DNA from: JAVVSR01 sp964604875
GTDB lineage: Bacteria; Bacillota; Clostridia; Christensenellales; CAG-917
Direction: 5' to 3'
Assembly (NCBI GenBank): GCA_964604875.1
Contig: CAZSAC010000020.1
Coordinates: 1 to 28,393 of the forward strand
Length of the DNA: 28,393 nt
The notes beneath the pieces are model-generated. The model made no database searches. It had not been told where the DNA came from and saw only the letters and a list, made by a program, of their open reading frames with translations. Numbering within the stretch: the stretch's first letter is position 1; every line of letters starts with the position of its first letter. Below, piece by piece: positions 1 through 8,400 of this stretch. Both the position numbers and the translations under genes were made by a program.

Positions 1-79
1 ATTTTATACAAATTGTTTTGCATAAATATACGCATAAATTTATTAATATTCAAAAATTAAATAACAATCTGAAAATCTT

Positions 80-110
80 TTCGACATAAAAAGAATGAAT
101 ACGCTATATC
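80..110 (+). promoter_or_regulatory. Candidate Spo0A-activated promoter of spoIIGA
   Basis: TTCGACA at 80-86 is the exact reverse complement of the Spo0A box TGTCGAA. Its last six bases, TCGACA at 81-86, also work as a -35 (5 of 6 matches to TTGACA), and TATATC at 105-110 lies 18 bp downstream as a weak -10. A Spo0A box overlapping the -35 is what is known for the spoIIG operon of Bacillus subtilis. The rest of 1-130 is AT-rich and I see nothing else in it. One box only was found, so the call rests on its position before spoIIGA. Confidence 0.55.
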
Positions 111-130
111 ACTCTGCAATAATTTGAAAC

Positions 131-898
131 GTGGTATACATCGAGCAGGTAATTTTCTATAATCTCCTAATTAATATGGCGTTGTTATCATTATGCGGGA
201 GCATTATTAAACAAAAGCAAATTTTCTGGCGATACTTTTTAAGTGCCTTTATCGGCACGGCATTTGCCGTTTTTTTGCCTTTTGTCGATAAATTGGTTTT
301 ACTTTATAAGCTTTTGACTTTGTTTTTGGTTATGGCGTTTGCTTTTAAATATTACAGGGTAAAACAATATATTTTTGCCGTTTTTGTTTTTGGAGGCGTA
401 TCTTTTGCTATTGGTGGCGCGGTATACGCTTGTGTAAACATTTTTGCAAATACTTTTGTTTCCGCAATGCCGTCTGAGGGCGTATTTTGGCTTATTTGCC
501 TTATGTGCGTGTCCGCGCGATATCTTTTAAGACAAATAGGCCATTTTTGGCGCAGAGGGCAAATTTCGGCTCAAAACAACTATGAAGCCGATATTACAAT
601 CATGGATACGACTTTTTCGGTTAAATGTTTCAGCGATACGGGCAATAAGCTGGCTGACGACTTGACGCTAAAGCCTGTTGCGGTTATATCGGGGGACGTG
701 GGGACAAAATTTTTGCAAGGTGGTGAAAGAACCCTTAAGGTAAAGACGGTTGCGTCGGTAAAGGAGCTTCCTTTGATTTATTTGGACAAATTGGTAATAC
801 ATACAAAGCAAGGCGACCGTGATTTAGGACGGCAACTGGCGGTTGTATCCGACGGCGTACTTGGAGAGTATCAATTGATACTAAACGGCGGGCTATGA
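131..898 (+). CDS. spoIIGA: SpoIIGA, pro-sigma-E processing aspartic protease
   Basis: Membrane-bound aspartic protease that removes the pro-sequence of sigma-E in the mother cell after a signal from the forespore (family knowledge). The 255-residue product has about five hydrophobic segments in its first 140 residues, then a soluble domain. That domain carries the motif SDTGNKL, with Asp169-Thr-Gly-Asn matching the catalytic DSGN region of Bacillus SpoIIGA. It is somewhat shorter than the roughly 300-residue Bacillus protein, mainly at the C-terminus. The start is GTG at 131; the N-terminus VYIEQVIFYNLL aligns with the start of other SpoIIGA proteins, although no clear SD precedes it. It lies 16 nt upstream of sigE, its substrate gene, in the same operon, which makes the assignment strong despite low overall conservation of the family. 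Confidence 0.93.
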   Translation: MVYIEQVIFYNLLINMALLSLCGSIIKQKQIFWRYFLSAFIGTAFAVFLPFVDKLVLLYKLLTLFLVMAFAFKYYRVKQYIFAVFVFGGVSFAIGGAVYACVNIFANTFVSAMPSEGVFWLICLMCVSARYLLRQIGHFWRRGQISAQNNYEADITIMDTTFSVKCFSDTGNKLADDLTLKPVAVISGDVGTKFLQGGERTLKVKTVASVKELPLIYLDKLVIHTKQGDRDLGRQLAVVSDGVLGEYQLILNGGL

Positions 899-914
899 GG
901 TATAAGGAGAATTT

Positions 915-1631
915 ATGAAAATAAAGGATATTATAGCAAAGATACTGAAATTTTTAGATTTAACGCGCGATAGTGAAGAAAGTATTGTGGATTATCTTTG
1001 CGGAGGCGAGGCTTTGCCTGCTCCGCTGACGCCCGACGAAGAAAAGGAAGTCATAGAAAAATTGATAGCGGGCGACGAAAACGCGCGTATGATACTTATT
1101 GAACGCAATATCCGTTTGGTGGTATACATAGCAAAGCGTTTTGAAAACACGGGTATGGATATTGAGGATTTAATCTCAATAGGAACGATTGGCTTGATTA
1201 AGGCGGTGAATAGCTTTGATTTTTCGAAGCAAATTAAATTGGCTACATACGCCAGCCGTTGTATTGAGAACGAAATTTTGATGCAACTGCGAAAGTCGGT
1301 TAAAACCAAGGCGGAAATTTCGCTGGACGAGCCATTAAACGTAGACTGGGAGGGCAACGTACTGTTATTAAGCGACATTTTAGGCACGGATAGCGACGTA
1401 ATTTATAAAGACGTTGAGGCAACAACGGAAAGGGAAATTCTATTGGAAAGCTTCAATAAACTTCCTTTGAGGGAAAAGGCAATTTTGAAAATGCGTTTCG
1501 GGCTGTATGGCGACGAGGAAAAAACGCAAAAGGAAATAGCGGAAATGCTGGGAATATCGCAATCATACATATCCCGACTGGAGAAAAAAATTGTAAACCG
1601 ACTTAAAAAAGAAATATCTAAATTGATTTAA
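915..1631 (+). CDS. sigE: RNA polymerase sporulation sigma factor SigE (pro-form)
   Basis: Early mother-cell sigma factor. The 238 residues begin with a short amphipathic pro-sequence (about residues 1-29) ending in DYLCGGEALPAPL, which corresponds to the SpoIIGA cleavage region YIGGSEALP of Bacillus SigE. Region 2 follows, with ERNIRLVVYIAKRFENTG, EDLISIGTIGLIKAV and LATYASRCIENEILM. Region 4 ends the protein with the helix-turn-helix EIAEMLGISQSYISRLEKK. SD AAGGAG lies just before the ATG. The order spoIIGA-sigE-sigG is diagnostic. The gene is intact and should be transcribed from the Spo0A-type promoter upstream of spoIIGA. Confidence 0.97.
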   Translation: MKIKDIIAKILKFLDLTRDSEESIVDYLCGGEALPAPLTPDEEKEVIEKLIAGDENARMILIERNIRLVVYIAKRFENTGMDIEDLISIGTIGLIKAVNSFDFSKQIKLATYASRCIENEILMQLRKSVKTKAEISLDEPLNVDWEGNVLLLSDILGTDSDVIYKDVEATTEREILLESFNKLPLREKAILKMRFGLYGDEEKTQKEIAEMLGISQSYISRLEKKIVNRLKKEISKLI

Positions 1632-1637
1632 AATCAG

Positions 1638-1671
1638 GCGCCTCCGTGACGTTACGTTACATAGGAGGTGC
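1638..1671 (+). promoter_or_regulatory. Hairpin sequestering the sigG ribosome-binding site
   Basis: GCGCCTCC (1638-1645) pairs with GGAGGTGC (1664-1671) over 8 bp with one G-U. Inside it GTGAC (1646-1650) pairs with GTTAC (1656-1660) around the 5-nt loop GTTAC; a 3-nt bulge ATA separates the two helices. The 3' arm contains the whole SD of sigG (GGAGGTG), whose ATG is at 1674. A leader hairpin that limits sigG translation from spoIIG read-through transcripts is known in B. subtilis, so this is probably a functional equivalent. Confidence 0.7.
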
Positions 1672-1673
1672 AA

Positions 1674-2447
1674 ATGAAAAAAATATCTATAATCGGTGTG
1701 GACACATCTTCCTTGCCAAAGCTTTCAAACGCAAAAAGCAACGAATATCTTAAAAAGATTAAGGACGGCGACGAGGCTTTACGAGAGGAATTTATAACGG
1801 CAAACATACGGCTTGTATTATCGCTGGTGCAGAGGTTTTCCAATTCCAAAGCCGATGCGGACGACTTGTTTCAGGTGGGTTGCGTAGGTCTTATGAAGGC
1901 GCTAAATAACTTTGACGTATCACAAAACGTATGTTTTTCAACCTATGCGGTGCCAATGATAATCGGGGAAATCCGCCGTTATTTAAGAGAAAGCTCAGGG
2001 ATTAAGGTATCCCGAAGCCTAAGAGATACCGCATATAAGGCGTTAAAGGCGAGAGAAACCTTGTCGCTTGGCGGAGCGGAGTTTGCGCCATCATTGAGCG
2101 AAATTGCCGCTGAAATCGATATTCCTGTTAAAGAAATAGCGACTGCGCTTGACGCTGTATCGGAACCCGTAAGTTATTATGAACCGGTTTTTAGTGATAG
2201 CGGCGATTCAATGATGCTTATGGATCAGCTATCGGACGAGAAAAATAATGACGAGTTATGGTCGGAACAGCTTTCATTGCACGACGCGCTTGCGCTTGTT
2301 GGCGCGCGCGAGAGAGAAATTTTATATTTGCGGTATTTTTTAGGAAAAACGCAAGTAGAAATTTCAAATTTGGTAAATATTTCGCAAGCGCAAGTAAGCA
2401 GATTAGAAAAAAGTGGAATTAATACGATTAGAAAACATTTGAAATAA
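1674..2447 (+). CDS. sigG: RNA polymerase sporulation sigma factor SigG
   Basis: Late forespore sigma factor, 257 residues. It starts KKISIIGVDTSSLP, a close match to the SigG-specific N-terminus ICGVDTSKLP. Region 2 has FQVGCVGLMKALNNFD and FSTYAVPMIIGEIRRYL, the latter typical of the SigF/SigG/SigB group. Region 3 contains VSRSLRDTAYKAL, and region 4 ends with VEISNLVNISQAQVSRLEK. I place the start at ATG 1674, 5 nt after GGAGG; an in-frame GTG at 1668 lies inside the SD itself and is not a credible start. The gene is 42 nt downstream of sigE, so read-through from the spoIIGA promoter is expected. The hairpin at 1638-1671 probably dampens translation of that transcript. I could not identify a convincing sigma-F promoter; one would have to lie within the 3' end of sigE. 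Confidence 0.97.
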   Translation: MKKISIIGVDTSSLPKLSNAKSNEYLKKIKDGDEALREEFITANIRLVLSLVQRFSNSKADADDLFQVGCVGLMKALNNFDVSQNVCFSTYAVPMIIGEIRRYLRESSGIKVSRSLRDTAYKALKARETLSLGGAEFAPSLSEIAAEIDIPVKEIATALDAVSEPVSYYEPVFSDSGDSMMLMDQLSDEKNNDELWSEQLSLHDALALVGAREREILYLRYFLGKTQVEISNLVNISQAQVSRLEKSGINTIRKHLK

Positions 2448-2450
2448 CCA

Positions 2451-2744
2451 CTATTCCACGCTATCAGGTTCATCATTTTCCATTATTTTAGCTGCGGGCG
2501 GCGTACAAAGCTCCACAAGGATAACGTCGGAGCCGATTTTGCAAATATTTCTCCAGGGAATAAAAATCGCGTCGCTTGCAGTTATGTTTTTTATAAAGTT
2601 TTTACAGCCCGGCACAATTAACCCGAATATTTGCCCTCGGCAAGTAAAGGCGATATCACAAATTCTGCCAAGACGTCTGCCGTCAACCGTATTAATAACT
2701 TCCTTTTCACGTAGCTCGCAAAAGGTATATTCATTATGTGCCAT
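2451..2744 (-). CDS. ylmC: YlmC/YmxH family PRC-barrel sporulation protein
   Basis: A 97-residue protein with one PRC-barrel-like domain. FCELREKEVINTVDGRRLG and a central GLIVPG strand match the YlmC/YmxH family, small sporulation-associated proteins of unknown biochemical role. In Bacillus ylmC sits downstream of sigG on the same strand; here it is at the same place but inverted. Its stop is 3 nt from the sigG stop, with no terminator between them, so the two transcripts should overlap. No good SD precedes the ATG at 2744. The C-terminal tail (about residues 83-97) is acidic and unlikely to be part of the barrel. The family call is firm, the function is not known. Confidence 0.85.
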   Translation of the reverse strand: MAHNEYTFCELREKEVINTVDGRRLGRICDIAFTCRGQIFGLIVPGCKNFIKNITASDAIFIPWRNICKIGSDVILVELCTPPAAKIMENDEPDSVE

Positions 2745-2825
2745 ACAATATTTATATGCCTAAAATTGTAAACAGTGTTTGTCCAATAATTTTTCACTAA
2801 AATTTTGATAATTCCGTTTAACCGC

Positions 2826-2854
2826 TTTACATTCACCACAAGATATTGTATTCT
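2826..2854 (+). promoter_or_regulatory. nrdR promoter with NrdR-box-like operator
   Basis: TTTACA (2826-2831) and TATTCT (2849-2854) form a sigma-A-like promoter with 17-bp spacing. Between and over them, CCACAAGATATTGTAT (2836-2851) matches the idealised NrdR palindrome ACACAATATATTGTGT at 13 of 16 positions. A half-site repeat, TCTTGTGG at 2884-2891, is the exact inverse of CCACAAGA at 2836-2843; the two 16-bp windows have centres 40 bp apart, close to four helical turns. This suggests that NrdR represses its own gene. The consensus comparison was done by eye. Confidence 0.45.
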
Positions 2855-2904
2855 TAAGAAAAAGTAAGTCAATTTTTCGATTGTCTTGTGGTTGAGGATA
2901 TGAT

Positions 2905-3399
2905 ATGAAATGTATGTTTTGCGGTTCGCTTGATAGCAAGGTTGTGGACAGCCGTCTTAATGAAGACGGCACTTCTATTCGTCGCCGTCGGGAATGCGTA
3001 AACTGCGGTAAGCGGTTTACAACTTATGAAACGGTTGAATATACGCCTATAATGGTGGTTAAAAAGAGCGGAAACCGCCAAACCTTTGATATTGCCAAGG
3101 TCAGAGGCGGTATATTAAAAGCGTGCGAGAAACGTCCTGTTTCTATGTATGATATTGAACGGATTATTTCCAAAATTCAGAAAAAAGTTTTTAACAGTCT
3201 TGACCAAGAAATTACAAGTACATACATTGGCGAGCTTGTTATGAACGAGCTTAAAGAAATCGACGAAGTAGCCTATGTCCGTTTTGCAAGCGTGCATAGA
3301 CAGTTTAAAGATATTAACACGTTATTGAACGAAATTGAAAGTTTGGTAGCGTTAAAAGACAGTTTGATTGACGACAAAAAAAAGGCGACGAAAAAATAA
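2905..3399 (+). CDS. nrdR: Transcriptional repressor NrdR
   Basis: Repressor of ribonucleotide reductase genes that senses ATP and dATP through an ATP-cone. The 164 residues begin with a zinc ribbon (Cys3, Cys6, Cys31, Cys34; motifs CMFCGS and CVNCGKRFTTYE). The ATP-cone follows at about residues 47-137 (VVKKSGNRQTFDIAKVRGGI and EVAYVRFASVHRQFKDI). Length and motifs are standard, plus a short Lys/Asp-rich tail. SD GAGG lies at 2894-2897. The stop is directly followed by the ATG of the pseudouridine synthase, so the two are co-transcribed. No ribonucleotide reductase gene is present in this window. Confidence 0.97.
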   Translation: MKCMFCGSLDSKVVDSRLNEDGTSIRRRRECVNCGKRFTTYETVEYTPIMVVKKSGNRQTFDIAKVRGGILKACEKRPVSMYDIERIISKIQKKVFNSLDQEITSTYIGELVMNELKEIDEVAYVRFASVHRQFKDINTLLNEIESLVALKDSLIDDKKKATKK

Positions 3400-4203
3400 A
3401 TGAAAAGTATAACCTATCGAGGCGAAGCAAAAAGATTGACAAGAGTAATAGCGGATTTTTGTCCGCTATTGTCATATAATCAAATTCAGCGTTTACTTAA
3501 AAACAAAGACATTAAGCTTGACGGCGTACGTATTAATGCCGACTGCGTTGTAGAAAACGGCGCAAAAATCGACGTATATGTTGACACTCCCAAACTAAAA
3601 ACAATCTATGAAGACGATAATATTTTGGTGGTTTATAAACCCAAGGGACTGCCAAGCGAAGGCGACGTTTCCGCCGAAAGCGTAATGAAGGAACACATAA
3701 AGGGATTATTCCTATGCCATAGGCTGGATACAAATACCGACGGACTGTTGATGTTTGCCAAATCCGAGAAGGTTTTTGACGAGCTTACAAGGGCGTTTAA
3801 GCACGACGAGGTTGAGAAACACTATACCGCAAGGGTATATGGAAAATTCAAAACGGATACCGTCTATAAGGATTATTTGGAAAAGTGTGAAAACGGACGC
3901 GTCAAAATATATCCGTCTCCCAAGCGTGGCGCAGTTGAGGTTGTCACCGATTGCAGGGTATCTGGCTATGACGGAAACACCACAATATTAGACGTTGTAA
4001 TACACAATGGAAAGATGCATCAAATTCGGGCGCAGCTTGCCGCTCACGGATACTTTATTCTAGGCGACAGCAAATACGGCAGGGATGAAATAAATCGGAA
4101 ATTAGGATATAAAAAACAACAACTAACAGCCACAGGTATTGTATTTTTGTTGGAAAAATCGTCTTTTTTGGCATATCTGAACGGAAAAAATGTTCAAATG
4201 TAA
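3400..4203 (+). CDS. RluA-family RNA pseudouridine synthase
   Basis: Converts uridines in rRNA or tRNA to pseudouridine. The 267-residue protein has an S4 RNA-binding domain in residues 1-60 (LSYNQIQRLLKNKDIKLDG) and then the RluA catalytic core. The active-site motif is HRLDTNTDGLLMFAK at residues 107-121, with catalytic Asp110, and the C-terminal HNGKMHQIRAQLAAHGYFI is also family-typical. The ATG directly follows the nrdR stop with no own SD, so translation is likely coupled to nrdR. The exact target cannot be told from sequence; RluD-like and smaller RluA paralogues are common in Clostridia. Confidence 0.92.
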   Translation: MKSITYRGEAKRLTRVIADFCPLLSYNQIQRLLKNKDIKLDGVRINADCVVENGAKIDVYVDTPKLKTIYEDDNILVVYKPKGLPSEGDVSAESVMKEHIKGLFLCHRLDTNTDGLLMFAKSEKVFDELTRAFKHDEVEKHYTARVYGKFKTDTVYKDYLEKCENGRVKIYPSPKRGAVEVVTDCRVSGYDGNTTILDVVIHNGKMHQIRAQLAAHGYFILGDSKYGRDEINRKLGYKKQQLTATGIVFLLEKSSFLAYLNGKNVQM

Positions 4204-4242
4204 CAAATTTATAAAGCAACAAAAATCCTTTTCGTAACTTAA

Positions 4243-4271
4243 TTGACAATATAAATACGTTATGCTATAAT
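4243..4271 (+). promoter_or_regulatory. Consensus sigma-A promoter of rnpB
   Basis: TTGACA (4243-4248) and TATAAT (4266-4271) match both consensus hexamers perfectly with the ideal 17-bp spacing. The predicted transcription start, 7 nt after the -10, is G4278, which is also the first base of the P1 helix of RNase P RNA. Confidence 0.93.
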
Positions 4272-4277
4272 CCGTTT

Positions 4278-4607
4278 GCGAGTTAGCCGGATGGTCGCAT
4301 CGCAAGATGAGGAAAGTCCGAGCACCATAGGGCAAGGGTGCCGGTTAACTGCCGGCAAAGGCGACTTTAGGGAAAGTGCAACAGAGATATACCGCATACC
4401 TTTTAGGTATGTAAGGGTGGAAAGGCGAGGTAAGAGCTCACCAGCTGGCCGGTGACGGCTAAGGCTATGTAAACCCCACTCGGTGCAAGAGAATAGTGGC
4501 AATAGGGCTGCCCGTCCGCCGCTATAAATCGCTTGAGCGCATAGGCAACTATGCGCCTAGATAGATGACCGTCTAAGACAGAACTCGGCTTACAGACTAA
4601 TCTCGCG
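4278..4607 (+). ncRNA. rnpB: RNase P RNA (class A type)
   Basis: Catalytic RNA that removes the 5' leader of tRNA precursors. The hallmark segments are in order: GAGGAAAGTCCGAGC near the 5' end, ACAGAGATATACCGC, GGTAAGAGCTCACCAG, ATGTAAACCCCACTCGGTG, GCAAGAGAATAG, GCTTGAG, and the 3' block ACAGAACTCGGCTTACAGAC. P1 forms between GCGAG at 4278-4282 with the following TTAG, and CTAA plus CTCGC at 4597-4606. A perfect hairpin GCGCATAG-GCAA-CTATGCGC (4537-4556) is a P18-like helix with a GNRA loop. The organisation is that of class A, usual in Clostridia. The RNA lies between its own promoter and a strong terminator. The exact mature 3' end is uncertain by a few bases. Confidence 0.96.
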
Positions 4608-4611
4608 CATG

Positions 4612-4645
4612 AAAAAGGAGAGGCAATTCCTCTCCTTTTTCTTTT
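4612..4645. terminator. Bidirectional intrinsic terminator of rnpB and sigK
   Basis: A 12-bp perfect stem (arms 4612-4623 and 4629-4640, core GGAGAGG/CCTCTCC) has loop CAATT and is followed by a T-rich tract on the plus strand. The A-run at the start of the left arm gives a T-run on the minus strand, so the same hairpin can end sigK transcripts, whose stop codon is at 4648. Confidence 0.92.
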
Positions 4646-4647
4646 AA

Positions 4648-5346
4648 TTAAAACACGATATCGTCCTCTTTGATTTTCTCCCGTATTTTATTGATGGCTT
4701 TTTTTTCTATCCTAGATATATAGCTTCTGGAAATTTCAAACTTTTTTGCAACCTCCCGTTGAGTCAACGCAGGAGTATTGTTTAAACCGTACCGCATAGT
4801 AATTATCTCATATTCTCTTTTATCCAAATTATTTTTTACAACTTCCATAAGTTTTTCCACCAAAAGGCGGTTTTCTACATCGGTTATAACGCTGTCTTCA
4901 TCAAGACTGACAAGGTCTATGAGCGTGATTTCATTTCCTTCTCTGTCAGTTCCGACGGGTTCGCTTAACGATACGTTGTTTCTGTGTTTTTTGTTGACAC
5001 GCAAAGTCATAAGAATTTCGTTTTCGATGCATCTAGCCGCATAGGTAGCAAGTTGAGTTCCTTTTCCTTGTTGAAAAGTGTTTATCGCTTTGATAAGTCC
5101 GATTGAGCCGATTGAAATAAGCTCGTCGGAATCGGGATAGTTGCTATATTTCTTGGCAATATGAGCCACTAACCGAAGATTATGCTTGATAAGCAATTCC
5201 ACTGCTTCTTTATCGCCGTTTGAAGCGCGATTCAAGTATTCCGCCTCCATTTCACGCGATAAGGGTTTTGGAAAAGAATTTTTGTTTTCTACATACGACG
5301 AAAATATCAGTAGGTTCTTAAGCATTAAAAAAAAGCTCTCTAGCAC
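4648..5346 (-). CDS. sigK: RNA polymerase sporulation sigma factor SigK (pro-form), uninterrupted
   Basis: Late mother-cell sigma factor, 232 residues. The first 20 or so residues are hydrophobic (MLKNLLIFSSYVENKNSFP), corresponding to the Bacillus pro-SigK pro-sequence that ends near SYVKNNAFP. Region 2 has KHNLRLVAHIAKKY, ELISIGSIGLIKAINTFQ and LATYAARCIENEILM. SLSEPVGTDREGNEITLID is SigK-like, and region 4 ends EVAKKFEISRSYISRIEKK. The gene is one continuous ORF, without the skin element that splits sigK in some species. The start is GTG at 5346, 7 nt after GGGGG. An ATG at 5351-5349 in another frame opens a three-codon reading frame overlapping the start. Transcription probably comes from the sigma-E-like sites at 5379-5410. 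Confidence 0.96.
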   Translation of the reverse strand: MLESFFLMLKNLLIFSSYVENKNSFPKPLSREMEAEYLNRASNGDKEAVELLIKHNLRLVAHIAKKYSNYPDSDELISIGSIGLIKAINTFQQGKGTQLATYAARCIENEILMTLRVNKKHRNNVSLSEPVGTDREGNEITLIDLVSLDEDSVITDVENRLLVEKLMEVVKNNLDKREYEIITMRYGLNNTPALTQREVAKKFEISRSYISRIEKKAINKIREKIKEDDIVF

Positions 5347-5378
5347 GTCATTTCCCCCTAAAATTCATCGGTAAAAAC

Positions 5379-5410
5379 AGTATATGTCGAAAAAACTCGG
5401 ATAGTGTATG
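5379..5410 (-). promoter_or_regulatory. Candidate sigma-E -10 elements before sigK
   Basis: On the minus strand, CATACACT (5410-5403) fits the sigma-E -10 consensus CATACAHT exactly, and CATATACT (5386-5379) fits with one change. Both point towards sigK, 33 to 57 nt before its start. The -35 elements are not convincing. sigK is known to be under sigma-E control in Bacillus, which supports the reading. Confidence 0.35.
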
Positions 5411-5485
5411 TCCGCAAAATTGCTTTTTGAACAGATTTATTCGCCGTAGGGTTTAATTTAGCAAACTGTGGAAAAACTATGAGGT

Positions 5486-8400
5486 ATGTTTACTGCATTG
5501 GGATTGATATTGGCATTACTGATTTTTACCGTAATTGCAAAAAAAGGAAGGCGTTTTATATACGACGGGTTTTCATTTGAGGCGGACGACGCGGAATTTG
5601 AACGCCAGATAAAACAGTTGTCTTTGACGTTTCGTTTGCCCGACAGGCGAGGCAAGGGTATTGAAATCGGCGAGCTTAAAAGACAAATTAAGAGGGCGAG
5701 AAGGATTATTGCAAATAAAGCCAGAAATAACGAAAGCTTATACGAATATGAGCATTGGCTTTACGACAACTATTCTTTGTACATTAAACGTATAAAAGCA
5801 GTGGAGATGGTTGGTTTTGATAAATTGCCTCACTCTAACGGCGCGCCGAGAGTTTTGTCGCTTGCGCGCACAATCGTATCCTTCGGGAACGCAAAGGTAA
5901 CAAGGGAAAGAGTATTGCGGTCTATCGACATCGTGAACGAGGTTGCGCCGTTAACTATTGCCGAAATAAACGCGTTGAATAGCGCGTTATCCTTGGCGTT
6001 GTTGGAAAAAATCGGCGCAGTAGCAAAAAAATGTTATTTTTGCCATATTGTTTTCCGCGCGGCGATTAAAGGAAAAAACATTGTTAAGAAATATCTGTCC
6101 AGCAACGTATACCGCTATTACGCGGCTAAAGCCAACCCTAAGCTTGCCGAAAAACTTGACGCCTTTGTCAATAAAAACAATGCAAGCTATGACAATATCG
6201 ACTACACATTCTCAGTTTTATTGGTAGAAAACAATATTTTAACGGCTTCAACAACACAAAGCTTGCAACAGTTGAACGATGTTCTTGCGGATATTTTCGA
6301 TAAATCCTCTGTGGTGAGTATCCTTATAAAAAACAACAAATTCGCTATGATGGATTTGGCTACTCAAAGGGCTTATGTCAATGAAATTGCTTTGCAGTCG
6401 GATAAAATCAATTTGTCCGAGGAGGAATACGCCGCAAGTTTACTTAGATTGGAAGATAATTTAAAAATCCATTTTGGAGCAATCTTATTCGACCACAAAA
6501 AGGTTGCGATGAGATATGCGAAAACGGGCGTAATATTGTCGATATTGCCTCAAAAAAGCGCCGCCGAAAAAACGTATGTCGCAGGCGTAATTTTATTCTG
6601 TCTTATCGGCGGAGTTTTGTGCGGAGTGTTTTCCAAAACTTTATGGCTTGGAATTGCGCTTAGTATCTTAACGTTTTGCGCGTCCATAATCCCTGCTGTC
6701 GCGATAACAAACCGTCTTGCCGATTGGTTTGCAATTAAGCGACCGATTATGCGAATGGCGTTTAACGAAATCCCCGATGAGGGAAAAACGCTTGTTGCTG
6801 TGCCTGTTTTTATTGCAAACGAGGAAGATTTAAGAAAAAATATCAAGCACATTAAAGAATTGCAATCGGTAAACGATTTTAAAAATTGCGAGTTTATTTT
6901 ACTGCTAGATTATAAATCCTCAAAGACTGAGATTGACGAGCAGGACGCAGTTTTAAATCAAATACTGTCGCAATCGTTTTCTGAAAACGACAGAGTTGGC
7001 GCAATCGTGCGTAAACGCCAGTTATGCGGAGATAAATATGCGGGCTTTGAAAGAAAACGGGGCGCAGTAGAACAATTTGTGGAATATTTGGTCACGTCTA
7101 ATCCCAAAAACATCGCATTTTCCACAAAAACCTTGGAAAAACCTAAGTTTATGATTATCCTTGACGCAGACAACACTCTTGCGCCACAAGGCGTGTTGCG
7201 CGCTGTCAACGCAGTTTTGCACCCGTATAATGAAAAATACGATATTATGGCTTTCACGGGACGCACAAATTTATATAGTATTAAGTCCATATATTCAAAA
7301 AGATTTATGTCTGAAAGCGGGGCTGAGAGCTATCCCGAGTATGGTAATCTTTATCAAAACCTATGCGGTAGGTCAGTTTTTTGCGGTAAAGGAATTATCC
7401 GTTTAGAAAGCTTTTTTACAAAGCTTCACAAGCGTTTACCCGAAGGGAAAGTTTTGTCGCACGATATAATTGAAGGCGCGCTTTTGGAAACGGGACTTTG
7501 CGGGGAAACGACTTATGAGGACGCTCCGCAAAACTTTGCCACTGACATTTTAAGAAAAACTCGTTGGAGACGTGGGGATATTCAGCTTTTGTCGTTGCTA
7601 AATTTAACAAAAGCCAGCGCAGAAAACTCAAAAATACCATTAATTTATCGATTTTTAATAATTTTTAATGCCTTTTCTGTATTATATGAGCCAATAGTAT
7701 ATATCTTGGCTATTTGCGCTTTGTTTTTTAATATTCCATCTCTTATGCTTTTTACCGCAGGATTTTTGGCGGTGGAAACAGTAATCGGGATATTGGGCTC
7801 ACTGTTTGGATTGCTTGAAAAAAGACGCTTTATTTATGTTTTGAAAGATATCGGCTTATGTCTATGCAACTTGGTACGCCGTATATTTACGCTTCCGTAC
7901 TATGCCGTGCTTGGCGTATCTCTGTTTTTTGGCACGCTTTATAAAATGACCATAAGCAAAAAAGGGCTTTTAAATTGGAAACCTTATTGCTCGGGTGAAA
8001 ACGCAAAAAGCGGTGAATATGCAAAAATGTTTTTCCCGTCGTTGTTGTTGTCCGCGGTGGTGACGTTGCTAAGTTTTCTAACTCCGTATTTTTTGTATTG
8101 CGTTGCGTACTTTGCGGGCTTACTGATTACCTATACCTTGTTGCCTACAGCCGGCGTTGACGCAACCACGGAGAAAAAAGTCACCGATTATGAAAAAGAT
8201 TATTTAAAAAACGTCGCCGAAAAGACGTATCACTATTTTGAAAAATATTCGGTAAACGGTTTAATCGCCGATAATTATCAGCTTGCGCCAAAGGGCGAAA
8301 GAGCCGATTATACCTCTCCATCCAACATAGGATTTTCTATATTGGCGCATATTTCTGCGATGGCTTTGGAAATTATCGACAAGGATACCGCCCAAAATCG

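Noticed and set aside
1668..1673. GTG at 1668 as the sigG start
   Set aside because: It is part of the SD sequence GGAGGTG; ATG 1674 has correct spacing and gives the conserved N-terminus.
4260..4502. 80-residue ORF on the minus strand
   Set aside because: It lies antisense within the RNase P RNA gene and shows no protein family features.
4648..5346. Skin-type element splitting sigK
   Set aside because: The sigK frame is continuous from pro-sequence to region 4, and no recombinase gene is nearby.
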